From Defluviicoccus sp. (GTDB taxonomy: Bacteria; Pseudomonadota; Alphaproteobacteria; MPNO01), in the NCBI GenBank assembly GCA_028820945.1, contig JAPPHW010000389.1, positions 1-17,151 on the forward strand: a DNA stretch of 17,151 nucleotides, in the 5' to 3' direction. The translations under genes and the position numbers were made by a program. The notes beneath the pieces were generated by a model. The model ran no database searches. It saw only the letters and a list, made by a program, of their open reading frames with translations, and was not told the origin of the DNA. Of the stretch, positions 6,900 to 14,605 are shown in pieces; the first letter of the stretch is position 1; every line of letters starts with the position of its first letter.

Positions 6900-8395
6900 C
6901 CTGCTCGTCGCACTCCCCGGCCACCGCTGCCCAAGCTCACGAGGTGTCATGGACGATGATCTCGGACCGGTACCCGAAGGCGAGGGCTCGGTAGAGCATC
7001 TCCCAGTCCACGAGGGGGAAGGTCAGGAACAGCGCGCGCAGCCGCTCCCAGAAGTAGCGCGCGCGTTCGGCCTTCGCCTGCGCGGCCTGGAACAGCGCGC
7101 AGCCGCGCTGCTGGCACTGGTCGATGAGGAACGCCAGCATCATCAGGTAGGCGAACACCGTCGACAGATACTTCTCTCCGTGGCCGAAGTTGTGCTCGAA
7201 GCAGTAGCCTTGGTTCTTCAGGGTGTTGAACGTCTCGTTCTCGATGCGCCAGCGCGCCCGGGCGGCTCGCATCAGCGCCATCACGTTGGCGTCGTCGATG
7301 GGCCAGTCGGTGACCCAGGAGAAGCGTTGTACCTTGCCGTTGGGGCGGGTCTCCCAGTATTCGAGGAAGTTCACCTCCAGCTCGAAGTGCGCATCGTTGA
7401 GCGGGGCGGCGTTGAGATAGCGGAACCGGTGGTGCACACCGTGCTCGTCGGTGTGCTCGACGGACTTCACCGCGCCGGTGTTCATCCGCTCGGTCGCCGC
7501 CACCCACTCGAACAGTGCCGTGTGGTCGGCCGGCTTCGCCCCGAGGATGAAGCGCATATCGAGCTGTTTCAGCAGCTTGATGTGCGGCCCGTTCGAGGCG
7601 AGCCCGTCCTCGACCACGACGAGCTTCAGATGCGGGTGCTCGCGGCGCACATCGACCAACATCCGCTTCGCCGCGTTGCGCTCGCAGTCGTTCTTCGTCG
7701 CCCCGTCGCCCTTCACAATCGGCTCGGGCGCCAGCGCAAAGACCTCGCGCTGCTCGGGGTGCACCACCACCGCGCCCAGCATCTGGTGGGAATACGTGAC
7801 GCGTCCGTCCTTGTGGTGCTTCTCGCAGCAATGGTCGCAGTGCACGCTCGACGAGGAGAAGTACCCCGTCCCGTCGACCGAGAGCAGGTAGTGCCCGTCC
7901 AGCCAGGTGAACCCCTCCAGCCCCTTGCCGCGCTGCAACGCCGCAAGCACCCGCGTGAACGCACCGCGCAGCTCCCGAGGGTCCACCTCGTCGAGCCGCT
8001 CGCGCAGCGCCGTGTCGCACGGCGCGCGCTCGATGCCGTACAGACTCGAAAGATTCGCCCGCACCGTCTCGTCGGTGCGCGCATCGCGGTCGAACCGAAG
8101 CAGCGACGGATACTTCAGTCCGAACACCGCCAGCCCCGACATCAGACAGTCGCTCAGGGTGAACTGCCGACCGGACACCGGGTCCTCGACCTCGTCGAAG
8201 GACTTGCGCGCCTTGCGCAGCAGCCCCGGTGCGCTCACTGTCTTTCTCAGGCGCGGCTCGGCCATGAGTGCTCACCTGTTGGTGGAGAAATCATGGCTAT
8301 TGTACTGATCTTGGGAGGAAAGTTTACGAAGGCTTTTTTTGCACACCCTCGCAACCTATTGATTCCTCTACAATCTCCCAACTAGCGGGAATTGC
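6900..8395 (-). mobile_element. Insertion sequence containing the DDE transposase (ends approximate)
   Basis: The complete transposase gene is bounded by non-homologous DNA on both sides. Upstream of the transposase (about 8280-8395) base composition drops to clearly AT-richer sequence, as is common at IS ends, and immediately beyond it lies a broken permease gene. No matching terminal inverted repeats or target duplication could be seen by eye, so the boundaries given are estimates. Confidence 0.5.
6937..8265 (-). CDS. DDE transposase of an insertion sequence (IS4-like / ISNCY-type)
   Basis: Intact 442-aa transposase that should catalyse cut-and-paste or copy movement of its element. Candidate catalytic acids are D131 (LLSVDGTGYF), D220 (VVVEDGLASN) and E344 in the RWRIENETFNTLK segment, which resembles the C-terminal R-E-K signature of IS4-superfamily enzymes. 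A Cys/His cluster VHCDHCCEKHH (141-151) could bind zinc. The N-terminal FTLSDCLMSGLAVFGLKYPSLL segment is familiar from a widespread proteobacterial transposase group. The start ATG 8265 has AGGTGAG just upstream. The reading frame is uninterrupted, so the element may be active. I cannot place it firmly in a named IS family, and the terminal inverted repeats were not found. Confidence 0.9.
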   Translation of the reverse strand: MAEPRLRKTVSAPGLLRKARKSFDEVEDPVSGRQFTLSDCLMSGLAVFGLKYPSLLRFDRDARTDETVRANLSSLYGIERAPCDTALRERLDEVDPRELRGAFTRVLAALQRGKGLEGFTWLDGHYLLSVDGTGYFSSSSVHCDHCCEKHHKDGRVTYSHQMLGAVVVHPEQREVFALAPEPIVKGDGATKNDCERNAAKRMLVDVRREHPHLKLVVVEDGLASNGPHIKLLKQLDMRFILGAKPADHTALFEWVAATERMNTGAVKSVEHTDEHGVHHRFRYLNAAPLNDAHFELEVNFLEYWETRPNGKVQRFSWVTDWPIDDANVMALMRAARARWRIENETFNTLKNQGYCFEHNFGHGEKYLSTVFAYLMMLAFLIDQCQQRGCALFQAAQAKAERARYFWERLRALFLTFPLVDWEMLYRALAFGYRSEIIVHDTS

Positions 8396-8531
8396 TGGGA
8401 TGGATGATGTCCCACACCGCCTGGTTGTTCAGGTAGGACCAGCCGAGATCGCCCGTGAGGAAATTGCCGAGCCGGATGAAGTACTGCACGTAGAGCGGCC
8501 GGTCGAGCCCGTGCGCGGAACCCGGGTTCAT
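8382..8531 (-). pseudogene. Remnant of a DppB-like peptide ABC transporter permease
   Basis: The minus-strand frame reads GLDRPLYVQYFIRLGNFL then TGDLGWSYLNNQAVWDII (about 8517-8400), which matches the first periplasmic segment of dipeptide/oligopeptide permeases (typically LGLDxPLxVQYxxWLGxxLxGDLGxS). The N-terminal membrane helix and the whole permease core are missing, and a stop follows at 8382. The upstream end abuts the surE stop (ATG 8531 overlaps TGA 8530-8528); the downstream end abuts the AT-rich edge of the insertion sequence. It therefore looks like debris from IS insertion plus deletion, not a functional peptide. The remaining part was not found on the far side of the element. 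Confidence 0.65.
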
Positions 8532-9331
8532 TCCACGCCTGCTTCCGGAGGTACGACGGCCCGCAGGCGTGCCCGCATGTCGGCGAGGTCCTCGTGGCGG
8601 GTCTGGTCCAGGCCGAGCGGCGTCACCGTCACGTAGCCCCGGCGCACGAGATCGAGGTCGCAGTCCGGCTCGTTCGGCTCGTCTTCCCGAAGCGTGTAGA
8701 TGTGGAAGACCCGGTGTCCGCGGATCGAGGGCCTCTCTTCGATCGAGGTAGGCCCCACGCGCCAGCCGCTGTGCGTCACCTCGAGCCCCGCCACTGCCTG
8801 GACGTCCGCAACTGCGGGGAAGTTCACGTTCAGCACCCGACGCGGCGAGCACAGGGCGTCGAAGAGACGTGGCAGCAGGCGCGCGGCCAAGCCTTCCGCG
8901 CATGCCCAGAGATGGCGTTCGCCTCGCCCGGCGTGCCTCTGGCTGAAGGCGATGGCGGGCACGCCCAGTTCCGCCGCCTCGAAACAGGCGCCCAAGGTGC
9001 CGGAGCAGCCGATGTCGTTCGCGAGGTTCGAGCCGGCGTTGACGCCGCTCACCACGAGGTCGACGGCCTGCTCCCCGAGGAGTCCGTTGAGAGCCACGAG
9101 CACGCAGTCGGCGGGGGTGCCATGGACCGCGAAGCGTCTCTCGCCGCGCGGCTCGACCTGCACGTTCCGTCTCCAGCTCAGCGCGCGCCCGCACCCGCTC
9201 TGGTTCCCGGCCGGCGCGACCACCCATACGTCATCGCAGCAGCGCCGCGCGGCGTGTTCCAGTATCGACAGTCCGTGGGCGTCGATTCCGTCGTCGTTGA
9301 CGACGACGATCCTGCGATCTCGAATGCTCAT
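8528..9331 (-). CDS. surE: SurE, 5'/3'-nucleotidase (survival protein)
   Basis: Metal-dependent cytoplasmic nucleoside monophosphatase, 267 aa from ATG 9331. It has the family hallmarks: VVVNDDGIDAHG at the N-terminus (metal ligands D13, D14), APAGNQSGCG (S45), SGVNAGSN (N98) and the GTLGACFEAA segment, ending with PLGLDQTRHEDL as usual for SurE. A longer version from TTG 9379 is possible, but it adds 16 residues outside the conserved fold. The Shine-Dalgarno before ATG 9331 is weak. The gene is away from the usual pcm/nlpD context, is divergent from the amidase gene, and is followed directly by the broken permease. SurE usually recycles nucleotides in stress or stationary phase; a link to the neighbouring catabolic genes is not evident. 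Confidence 0.93.
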   Translation of the reverse strand: MSIRDRRIVVVNDDGIDAHGLSILEHAARRCCDDVWVVAPAGNQSGCGRALSWRRNVQVEPRGERRFAVHGTPADCVLVALNGLLGEQAVDLVVSGVNAGSNLANDIGCSGTLGACFEAAELGVPAIAFSQRHAGRGERHLWACAEGLAARLLPRLFDALCSPRRVLNVNFPAVADVQAVAGLEVTHSGWRVGPTSIEERPSIRGHRVFHIYTLREDEPNEPDCDLDLVRRGYVTVTPLGLDQTRHEDLADMRARLRAVVPPEAGVE

Positions 9332-9362
9332 TGCGTGCTCGGAGTCTCCGGCTGGGCTGGGA

Positions 9363-9386
9363 ACGGACTCTACACGCAAAGTCCGT
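9363..9386. promoter_or_regulatory. Inverted repeat in the surE-amidase divergent region
   Basis: ACGGACT (9363-9369) and AGTCCGT (9380-9386) are perfect 7-bp inverted arms separated by 10 bp, sitting 32 bp upstream of the surE ATG. Size and spacing fit a dimeric regulator operator. No regulator gene is visible in the window. Confidence 0.3.
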
Positions 9387-9436
9387 CAGGGCGTCGGGAT
9401 GGACGCCCCGCCCGGAAGGCGAAGCGCGAATCGCCC

Positions 9437-9452
9437 GACTCTACGTACAATG
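9437..9452 (+). promoter_or_regulatory. Candidate promoter element upstream of the amidase gene
   Basis: GACTCTACGTACAATG contains a -10-like TACAAT (9446-9451), 35 bp before the amidase ATG. A near copy lies upstream of the NTF2-like gene (12189-12205), and the first 8 bases recur at 9366-9373. No good -35 hexamer is visible. Confidence 0.35.
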
Positions 9453-9486
9453 CACCGCCCCTTCCGCCACGCCCGGAGAACGCGAG

Positions 9487-10914
9487 ATGCAACCCCCAAT
9501 CCACTATCGGTCCATCGTCGAGCTGGGCCGCGCGATCCGGACCGGTGAGCTGACGGCGGCTGCGGTCGCGGAGCACTTCCTCGAACGGATCGACGCCCTG
9601 GAGCCGCGCCTGCGGGCGTTCACGGTCGTGTGCCGCGACCGGGCGCTCGCCCAGGCCCGGGCCGCGGACGCGCAGCTCGGGGCGGACATCGACCTCGGTC
9701 CGCTGCACGGCATCCCCTACGCGGCCAAGGACCTGTACGACGTGGCGGGCTTGCAGACGACCGCGGGCACCCGCCTCCTCGCCGACAACGTGCGGGACTC
9801 CGACTGCACCGTCGTCGATCGCCTCACCAGGGCCGGGATGGTGCTGCTCGGCAAGACGATCACGGTGCAGTTCGCGTACGGCGGCGCCGGCATCAACACC
9901 GACCACGGGACCCCGCACAACCCCTGGCATCCCGAGCCCCATCTCCCGGGGGGGTCGAGCTCGGGCACCGGCGTCGCGGTGGCGGCGGGCATGGCGCCGA
10001 TGGGGCTCGGGTCCGACACCGGCGGGTCGGTCCGGATCCCCGCGAGCATGTGCGGAGTCACCGGCCTCAAGACCACGGTGGGGAGAATCAGCCGGGCCGG
10101 CATCTACCCGCTGAGCGCGAGCCTCGACAGCGTGGGCCCGCTCACCCGCGACGTGGCGGACGCCGCCATCGTCTACGAGGCGATGCAGGGTCACGATCCG
10201 GCCGATGCCACCACCCGCGGCCAGACGCCTCACGACGTGACGAACGGGATCGACCGGGGCGTCTCCGGTCTGACCCTCGGCGTGCCGCGCGCGGTGTTCT
10301 GGGAGGACTGCGACGCGGAGGTCGAGCGCCTGGTGCGCGATGCGATCGCTCACGTCGAATCCCTCGGCGCGAAGGTGGTGGACATCGGGTTCGAGCAGGC
10401 CGAGTCGGCGCTGCGGCTCAACCCCCGGGGACTCGTGATCGCGGCCGAGGCCTACGACGTCAACCGCCGCCTCGTCGATTCGAGCTTCGACGATCTCGAC
10501 CCCATCGTCGCGTTCCGCATCGTGAAGGGCCGGGACATTCCCGCGCACGAGTACCTCGCGACCGTGCGTGCTTGGGAGGAGCTGCGCGCGGAGACGGTGG
10601 CGGCGCTCGACGGCATCGACGGCCTGCTCTGTCCGACGGTGATGGTTCCGCCGGTGCCGGTCGCGGATGCGCTGGCCAGCACCGAGACCTACGCCGAGCG
10701 CAACCTGCAGACGCTGCGCAACACCTCCATCGGCAACATCCTGGCGCTGTGCGGGCTGAGCGTGCCCTGCGGGTTCACCGCGAGCGGCCTGCCGGTCGGG
10801 CTCATGATCTACGGCAAGCCGTTCGACGAAGCCCCGGTGCTGCGCGTCGGTCACGCGTACCAGCGCTCGACCGACTGGCACCGGCGGCATCCGGCTCTCG
10901 ATCGGCTCGCCTGA
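9487..10914 (+). CDS. Amidase-signature family hydrolase
   Basis: 475-aa amidase of the GatA/AtzF-like superfamily, hydrolysing a carboxamide or related C-N bond; the substrate is not predictable. The Ser-cisSer-Lys triad is present: K81 in GIPYAAKD, S157 in GGSSSG and S181 in GSDTGGSVRIP, with the usual 24-residue spacing between the two serines. ATG 9487 has GGAG at 9475-9478, 8 nt away; the open frame extends 5' to 9331, but that part overlaps the divergent promoter region. No gatB/gatC genes are nearby, so a stand-alone catabolic amidase is more likely than tRNA amidotransferase subunit A. The MFS gene follows after 9 bp, so transport and hydrolysis of the same compound is a reasonable inference. 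Confidence 0.93.
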   Translation: MQPPIHYRSIVELGRAIRTGELTAAAVAEHFLERIDALEPRLRAFTVVCRDRALAQARAADAQLGADIDLGPLHGIPYAAKDLYDVAGLQTTAGTRLLADNVRDSDCTVVDRLTRAGMVLLGKTITVQFAYGGAGINTDHGTPHNPWHPEPHLPGGSSSGTGVAVAAGMAPMGLGSDTGGSVRIPASMCGVTGLKTTVGRISRAGIYPLSASLDSVGPLTRDVADAAIVYEAMQGHDPADATTRGQTPHDVTNGIDRGVSGLTLGVPRAVFWEDCDAEVERLVRDAIAHVESLGAKVVDIGFEQAESALRLNPRGLVIAAEAYDVNRRLVDSSFDDLDPIVAFRIVKGRDIPAHEYLATVRAWEELRAETVAALDGIDGLLCPTVMVPPVPVADALASTETYAERNLQTLRNTSIGNILALCGLSVPCGFTASGLPVGLMIYGKPFDEAPVLRVGHAYQRSTDWHRRHPALDRLA

Positions 10915-10923
10915 GCGGCGCCG

Positions 10924-12132
10924 GTGCCGCAGCGGCCGCAGCCCGCGGCGACCACCCGGTGGCTCGTCGTCGGCGTAATGATCGCCAGCGGTGTCGCCGC
11001 CGCGTTGCACGTCGGCAAGGTCCCTCCCGCAATTCCGGAGCTGCGCGACGAGCTCGGTCTGGGCCTCGTGGCGGCCGGCTGGGTCGCGTCGATCTTCAGC
11101 CTCATCGGCGCGACGCTGGGCATCGCGGGCGGACTCGCCGCGGACCGGCTCGGCGCCCGTCGCGTCCTCGCGGCCGGGCTCGTCTTTCTCGTAGCGGGCT
11201 CGGCCGCGGGGGCGGCCGTGGATTCGGGCGCGGCCCTGCTTGCGACCCGCGTGCTCTCCGGGCTCGGCCTCGTCACGGTCGCGGTCGCGGCCCCCGGCAT
11301 CATCGTCGCCGTCGCGCCTCCGCGCGACCACGGACTCGCGCTCGGGGCATGGAGCATCTACATGCCGGCCGGGATGGTGATCGCGATGCTGAGCGCCCCG
11401 CTGGTGCTGCCCGGGTTCGGCTGGCGCGGCCTGTGGCTGCTTCACGCCGGCCTGACCGCCGTCGTGCTCGTGGTCGTGCTGGTCGCCACGCGAGGGATAT
11501 CGGGTCGACCGAACATCCCCCGGCAGATCAGCACCACGGCGTTGCGCGCCCCCGGTCCCTGGCTGCTCGCGGCCGCTTTCGGCTGCTACACGATCCAGTT
11601 CTTCGCGGTGGCGACCTGGATGCCGACATTCCTGGTCGAATCGCACGGCCACTCGCGCGAGACGGCCGCGCTCGCCGGAGCGCTCGTGGTCGCCGCCAAC
11701 ATCATCGGTTGCGTCGCCGGCGCCTGGCTGCTCCACCGAGAGGTAGCCCGCTGGAAGCTGCTGGCGGTCACCTTCCTGGTGATGGCCCCATGTGCTGCCG
11801 GAGCGTTCTCCGCGGTCCTTCCTCCCGTGCTGATCGTTGTGCTGGCCGTGATCTTCAGCGCGGTCGGCGGTCTGCTGCCCGCCGCCATCCTGGCCGGAAC
11901 CGCAGCGCATGCGCCGAGCCGCGACCACATCGCGACCGTCAACGGCTTCGTGGTGCAGGGCTCCCACGTCGGTGTCCTCGCCGGACCCCCCGTGTTCGCC
12001 ATGTTCGTCGCGGCGTTCGGTGGCTGGGAGCAGGGCTGGATGCTGATGGCGGCGCTCGGTGTCGCCGGGCTCGCCGTGACGGCCGCGATCCGGGCGGTGG
12101 AGCGGAGGGAGGACGCGGCGTCGGATCGATGA
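10924..12132 (+). CDS. MFS transporter
   Basis: 402-aa major facilitator superfamily permease with about 12 hydrophobic segments. The motif A-like loop GGLAADRLGARR (about residues 69-80) sits between TM2 and TM3, and the N-terminal PPAIPELRDELGLGLVAAGW resembles the CynX/NimT-like and related small-anion or metabolite transporters. The GTG start at 10924 lies 9 bp after the amidase stop without a clear Shine-Dalgarno, suggesting translational coupling; ATG 10978 would remove part of TM1 and is less likely. Substrate and direction cannot be read from sequence. Location in the inner membrane next to the amidase suggests uptake of its substrate or export of its product. Confidence 0.88.
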   Translation: MPQRPQPAATTRWLVVGVMIASGVAAALHVGKVPPAIPELRDELGLGLVAAGWVASIFSLIGATLGIAGGLAADRLGARRVLAAGLVFLVAGSAAGAAVDSGAALLATRVLSGLGLVTVAVAAPGIIVAVAPPRDHGLALGAWSIYMPAGMVIAMLSAPLVLPGFGWRGLWLLHAGLTAVVLVVVLVATRGISGRPNIPRQISTTALRAPGPWLLAAAFGCYTIQFFAVATWMPTFLVESHGHSRETAALAGALVVAANIIGCVAGAWLLHREVARWKLLAVTFLVMAPCAAGAFSAVLPPVLIVVLAVIFSAVGGLLPAAILAGTAAHAPSRDHIATVNGFVVQGSHVGVLAGPPVFAMFVAAFGGWEQGWMLMAALGVAGLAVTAAIRAVERREDAASDR

Positions 12133-12188
12133 GGAGGGCGCAGGCGCACGGCCCCGAGCCTCGCCGGGTCCGGTCTGCTTGCGCTTCG

Positions 12189-12205
12189 GACCCTCACGAA
12201 CAATG
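12189..12205 (+). promoter_or_regulatory. Candidate promoter element upstream of the two-domain NTF2-like gene
   Basis: GACCCTCACGAACAATG is nearly the same as the element before the amidase gene, apart from one inserted base and two substitutions. It includes a -10-like AACAAT 40 bp before the ATG. It lies in the 111-bp gap after the MFS gene and suggests that this gene has its own, co-regulated promoter. Confidence 0.35.
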
Positions 12206-12207
12206 AT

Positions 12208-12219
12208 CTCCGGCCGGAG
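12208..12219. promoter_or_regulatory. 12-bp palindrome, possible operator
   Basis: CTCCGGCCGGAG is a perfect palindrome immediately downstream of the candidate -10 and about 24 bp upstream of the ATG of the NTF2-like gene. The position suits a repressor site. It is GC-only apart from two T/A pairs, so chance is possible. Confidence 0.25.
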
Positions 12220-12243
12220 TCAGCACGTAGTGGAGCAACGCCC

Positions 12244-13443
12244 ATGGCCGTGTCCAACCGCAGTCCACTCGAGGCCGCGCCCGGCGACGGACCGCTCGAG
12301 GAACCGAAGCCGGCCGTCCAGAGCGACCGGACCCACCTCCGGTTCGATCCGCTGCGTGACGAGCACATGCCCGGGGACTTCCGGATCTCGCTCGAAGCCT
12401 ATCGCCGGGGCGGAACGGACGGGTTCCTGGAGCGCGACCCGGAGCATGTCGAAACCCAGCCGATGCGCGGCTTCGAGCCGCACTACGTGAACATCGTCGA
12501 CTACATCGTCCGAATCACCCACCGAATCTGGGAAGAGAAGGACATCGGCTACATCTACGACACCTACAGTCACGACTGCCGGGTGTGGGACGACCTGGGC
12601 CTGCAGTACGGCCGCGAGAAGATCGTGGCCGACACGGTGCACACCAACAACGCGATGCCGGACATCCGGCTGGTCGCCGACGAGGTGATCTGGGCCGGCG
12701 ACGAGGACGTGAGCTTCCATACCTCGCACCGCACCATGATCCTCGGCACCAACACCGGCCACAGCCGGTTCGGACCGCCGACCGGCCGGCCGGTGCGGCT
12801 CCTCTGCGTCGCCAACTGCGTATCGCGCGACAACGAGATCTACGACGAGCATGTCGCCTACGACCTGGCCGGCATGATGGTGCAGCTCGGCCTCGACGTG
12901 CCGGAGACCGCCCGGCGCGTGGCGGCCGAACGCGAGTCCGGCCCCATCGCTCCGAACTTCGAGGCGGCGGAGCCGCGACGCGCACTCGGCCAGGGTAAGC
13001 CGGCCCGCCATCCCATCCCCGATCGCGCCGACGACATCCGGGAGTTCGTCCACGCGGCCTTCGACTCGATCTGGAACCGGCGCGACTTCAGCGCCATGGA
13101 CCGTCTCTACGCCCCCTCGGTCGTCTTCGAAGGCTCTACGGGGCGCGTCTATCGCGGCGTGGGCCAGCTTCGGTCGCACGTCCTGTCGATGGTCGCGATG
13201 TTCCCGAACATCGCGATCGGGGTCGAGGACCTCTACTGGATGGGCAACCCGCGGGACGGCTACCTGGTGTCCATTCGCTGGGGAGCGGTGGGTGCGCATC
13301 GGGGCTACGGGCCCTACGGCGACCCGACCGGCCGGGAATGCCACCTCTGGGGCATCACCCAATGGCTGATCGAAAACGACCGGGTCCAGAAGGAGTGGAC
13401 CGTGTTCAATGAGTTCGGGATCCTGATGCAGCTTCTCGGCTAG
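12244..13443 (+). CDS. Two-domain SnoaL/NTF2-like protein
   Basis: 399-aa cytoplasmic protein with two SnoaL-like (NTF2-fold, ester cyclase-type) domains, about residues 82-219 and 264-399, after a proline-rich, poorly conserved N-terminus. Domain 1 shows YIYDTYSHDCRVWD and ends DLAGMMVQLGLD. Domain 2 shows IWNRRDFSAMDRLYAPSVVF and ends VQKEWTVFNEFGILMQLLG. That ending corresponds to the terminal helix pattern shared by all the NTF2-like genes of this locus. Members of this fold include polyketide cyclases, limonene epoxide hydrolases and ketosteroid isomerases, as well as non-catalytic binders; the reaction here is unknown. GGAG lies 8 nt before ATG 12244. It is followed by a second two-domain paralogue after 72 bp. 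Confidence 0.85.
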   Translation: MAVSNRSPLEAAPGDGPLEEPKPAVQSDRTHLRFDPLRDEHMPGDFRISLEAYRRGGTDGFLERDPEHVETQPMRGFEPHYVNIVDYIVRITHRIWEEKDIGYIYDTYSHDCRVWDDLGLQYGREKIVADTVHTNNAMPDIRLVADEVIWAGDEDVSFHTSHRTMILGTNTGHSRFGPPTGRPVRLLCVANCVSRDNEIYDEHVAYDLAGMMVQLGLDVPETARRVAAERESGPIAPNFEAAEPRRALGQGKPARHPIPDRADDIREFVHAAFDSIWNRRDFSAMDRLYAPSVVFEGSTGRVYRGVGQLRSHVLSMVAMFPNIAIGVEDLYWMGNPRDGYLVSIRWGAVGAHRGYGPYGDPTGRECHLWGITQWLIENDRVQKEWTVFNEFGILMQLLG

Positions 13444-13515
13444 CTGCCTCCCGGACCGGCCGGGCGCCTCCCCGGGAACCGCTTCCCTTCCGCCTCCTCC
13501 CGCACGGAGACGAGC

Positions 13516-14532
13516 ATGTCCGACTTCCAGGCATCGAAAGCCTTCGTCCTCGATCTCTACCGCGCACTCGACCGGGCGCCGGCCGCCGCCTGCGCGGAGG
13601 TGCTTTCCCACTTCACGACCGACGACTGGCTCTGGCGGGGGATGCACCCGTTCAACGAGCAACGTGGTCCGGAAGCGGTCGCGCGCGTGTTCTGGGAGCC
13701 GTGCAAGCGCGCCTTCATGCCGCTGCAGCGGCGCCAGAACATCTTCTTCGCCGGACGCAACTTCATGGACGACTACCGGACGGAGTGGGTGTGCAGCATG
13801 GGACACCTCCTCGGCCTGTTCGATGCCCCGTGGCTCGGCATTCAGCCGACCCGCAAGATGAGCTTCCTGCGCTACGCCGAGTTCCACCGGATCGAAGGGG
13901 ACCGAATCGCGGAGACGGCCCTCTTCGTCGACGTCATGAGCGTCATGCACCAGGCCGGGCTCAGGGTGTTCCCGGAGAGCACCGGAGCCACCGTCATCAC
14001 CCCGGGACCGCAGACCCAGGACGGACTCCTCTTCGACCCGCACCCGGAGGAGGAGGGTCGCGCAACGATGGCCCTCATCCAGCGGATGATCGACCGCCTG
14101 ATCGCGACCGGCGTACGCACCCTGAAGGAAGACCTGGAGCTCGACTGGCACGACGACATGCTGTGGTGGGGTCCGGCCGGGATCGGCGCCGCGTACACGC
14201 ACGAACGCTACATCGAGCAGCATTGCCGACCGTTCGAGGACGGACTGGAGTTCCTCACCCACCACGGCCACGTCCTCGAGTTCGCCGAAGGCAGCTACGG
14301 AGGGTTCTTCGGCTACCCCACCATGCGGATGAAGTCGAAGGGCGGGTACATGGGGCTCACATCGGCGGGCGACGTCGAGGCCGAGATGCGCATCGTCGAC
14401 CTTTACCGCCGCGAGGGAGACAAGCTCGCCGAGAACTGGATTTTCATCGACAACCTGCACTTCCTGCAGCAGCTCGGCGTCGACCTCCTCGAACGTCAGG
14501 AACGATTGAGCGGCTTGCCTCCCGCAGGGTGA
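13516..14532 (+). CDS. Second two-domain SnoaL/NTF2-like protein
   Basis: 338-aa protein with two NTF2-fold domains, about residues 6-150 and 185-325. Domain 1 contains LSHFTTDDWLWRGMHPF and FHRIEGDRIAETALFVDVMSVMHQAGL. Domain 2 contains DWHDDMLWWGPAGIG and GDKLAENWIFIDNLHFLQQLGVDLL. The second domain closely resembles the single-domain protein encoded on the opposite strand at 14606-15043 (YWHEDMIWHGPPGFG, GKLAENWVMVDH), showing duplication within the locus. GGAG lies 6 nt before ATG 13516. It is probably co-transcribed with the preceding paralogue. The enzymatic role is unknown; the conserved acidic and His/Trp residues suggest a small polar pocket. Confidence 0.87.
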   Translation: MSDFQASKAFVLDLYRALDRAPAAACAEVLSHFTTDDWLWRGMHPFNEQRGPEAVARVFWEPCKRAFMPLQRRQNIFFAGRNFMDDYRTEWVCSMGHLLGLFDAPWLGIQPTRKMSFLRYAEFHRIEGDRIAETALFVDVMSVMHQAGLRVFPESTGATVITPGPQTQDGLLFDPHPEEEGRATMALIQRMIDRLIATGVRTLKEDLELDWHDDMLWWGPAGIGAAYTHERYIEQHCRPFEDGLEFLTHHGHVLEFAEGSYGGFFGYPTMRMKSKGGYMGLTSAGDVEAEMRIVDLYRREGDKLAENWIFIDNLHFLQQLGVDLLERQERLSGLPPAG

Positions 14533-14585
14533 TCCCGGACCGCGCGGCGCCGCCGGGCCTTCCAGCGCATTGTCTGTTTACTGGG

Positions 14586-14603
14586 TTCCCGCCTTCGCGG
14601 GAA
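14586..14603. terminator. Hairpin between convergent genes (REP-like / bidirectional terminator)
   Basis: TTCCCGCCTTCGCGGGAA forms a perfect 7-bp stem with a 4-nt loop, lying between the two-domain NTF2-like gene and the convergent single-domain gene, whose stop codon begins 2 bp away. No T-run follows on either strand. The sequence resembles a dispersed REP-like repeat that I recall from many proteobacterial genomes. Likely roles are mRNA end protection or weak bidirectional termination. Confidence 0.55.
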
Positions 14604-14605
14604 TG

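Larger units (their letters stand above)
6594..6936. other. Intergenic region between the secretion operon and the transposase gene
   Basis: This 343-bp stretch has no convincing gene. Short open frames here lack family features and ribosome binding sites. It holds the candidate promoter and inverted repeat listed separately, and must also contain the left end of the insertion sequence, whose terminal repeat I could not identify. No continuation of the permease remnant found beyond the other side of the transposase is visible here. Confidence 0.6.

Noticed and set aside
8300..8345. T-run after GAAGGC as a rho-independent terminator
   Set aside because: No stable stem precedes the T-run; it more likely belongs to the AT-rich IS flank.
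6835..8385. Plus-strand open frame of 516 codons opposite the transposase
   Set aside because: Antisense shadow; the minus frame carries the DDE residues and family motifs.
9370..11967. Minus-strand open frame of 865 codons opposite the amidase and MFS genes
   Set aside because: Its product is Arg/His/Gly/Asp-rich low-complexity sequence with no family features, and it lies antisense to two clearly recognisable genes. It is a high-GC shadow.
9630..12206. Plus-strand open frame of 858 codons overlapping amidase and MFS
   Set aside because: Out-of-frame shadow of both genes with an Arg/Gly/Pro-rich translation and no domain.
13450..13464. CCCGG/CCGGG hairpin between the two NTF2-like genes as a terminator
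   Set aside because: Only a 5-bp GC stem with no T-run in very GC-rich DNA; expected by chance.
12220..14460. Minus-strand open frame of 746 codons opposite the NTF2-like genes
   Set aside because: Antisense to two well supported genes with ribosome binding sites; the translation shows no recognisable fold.
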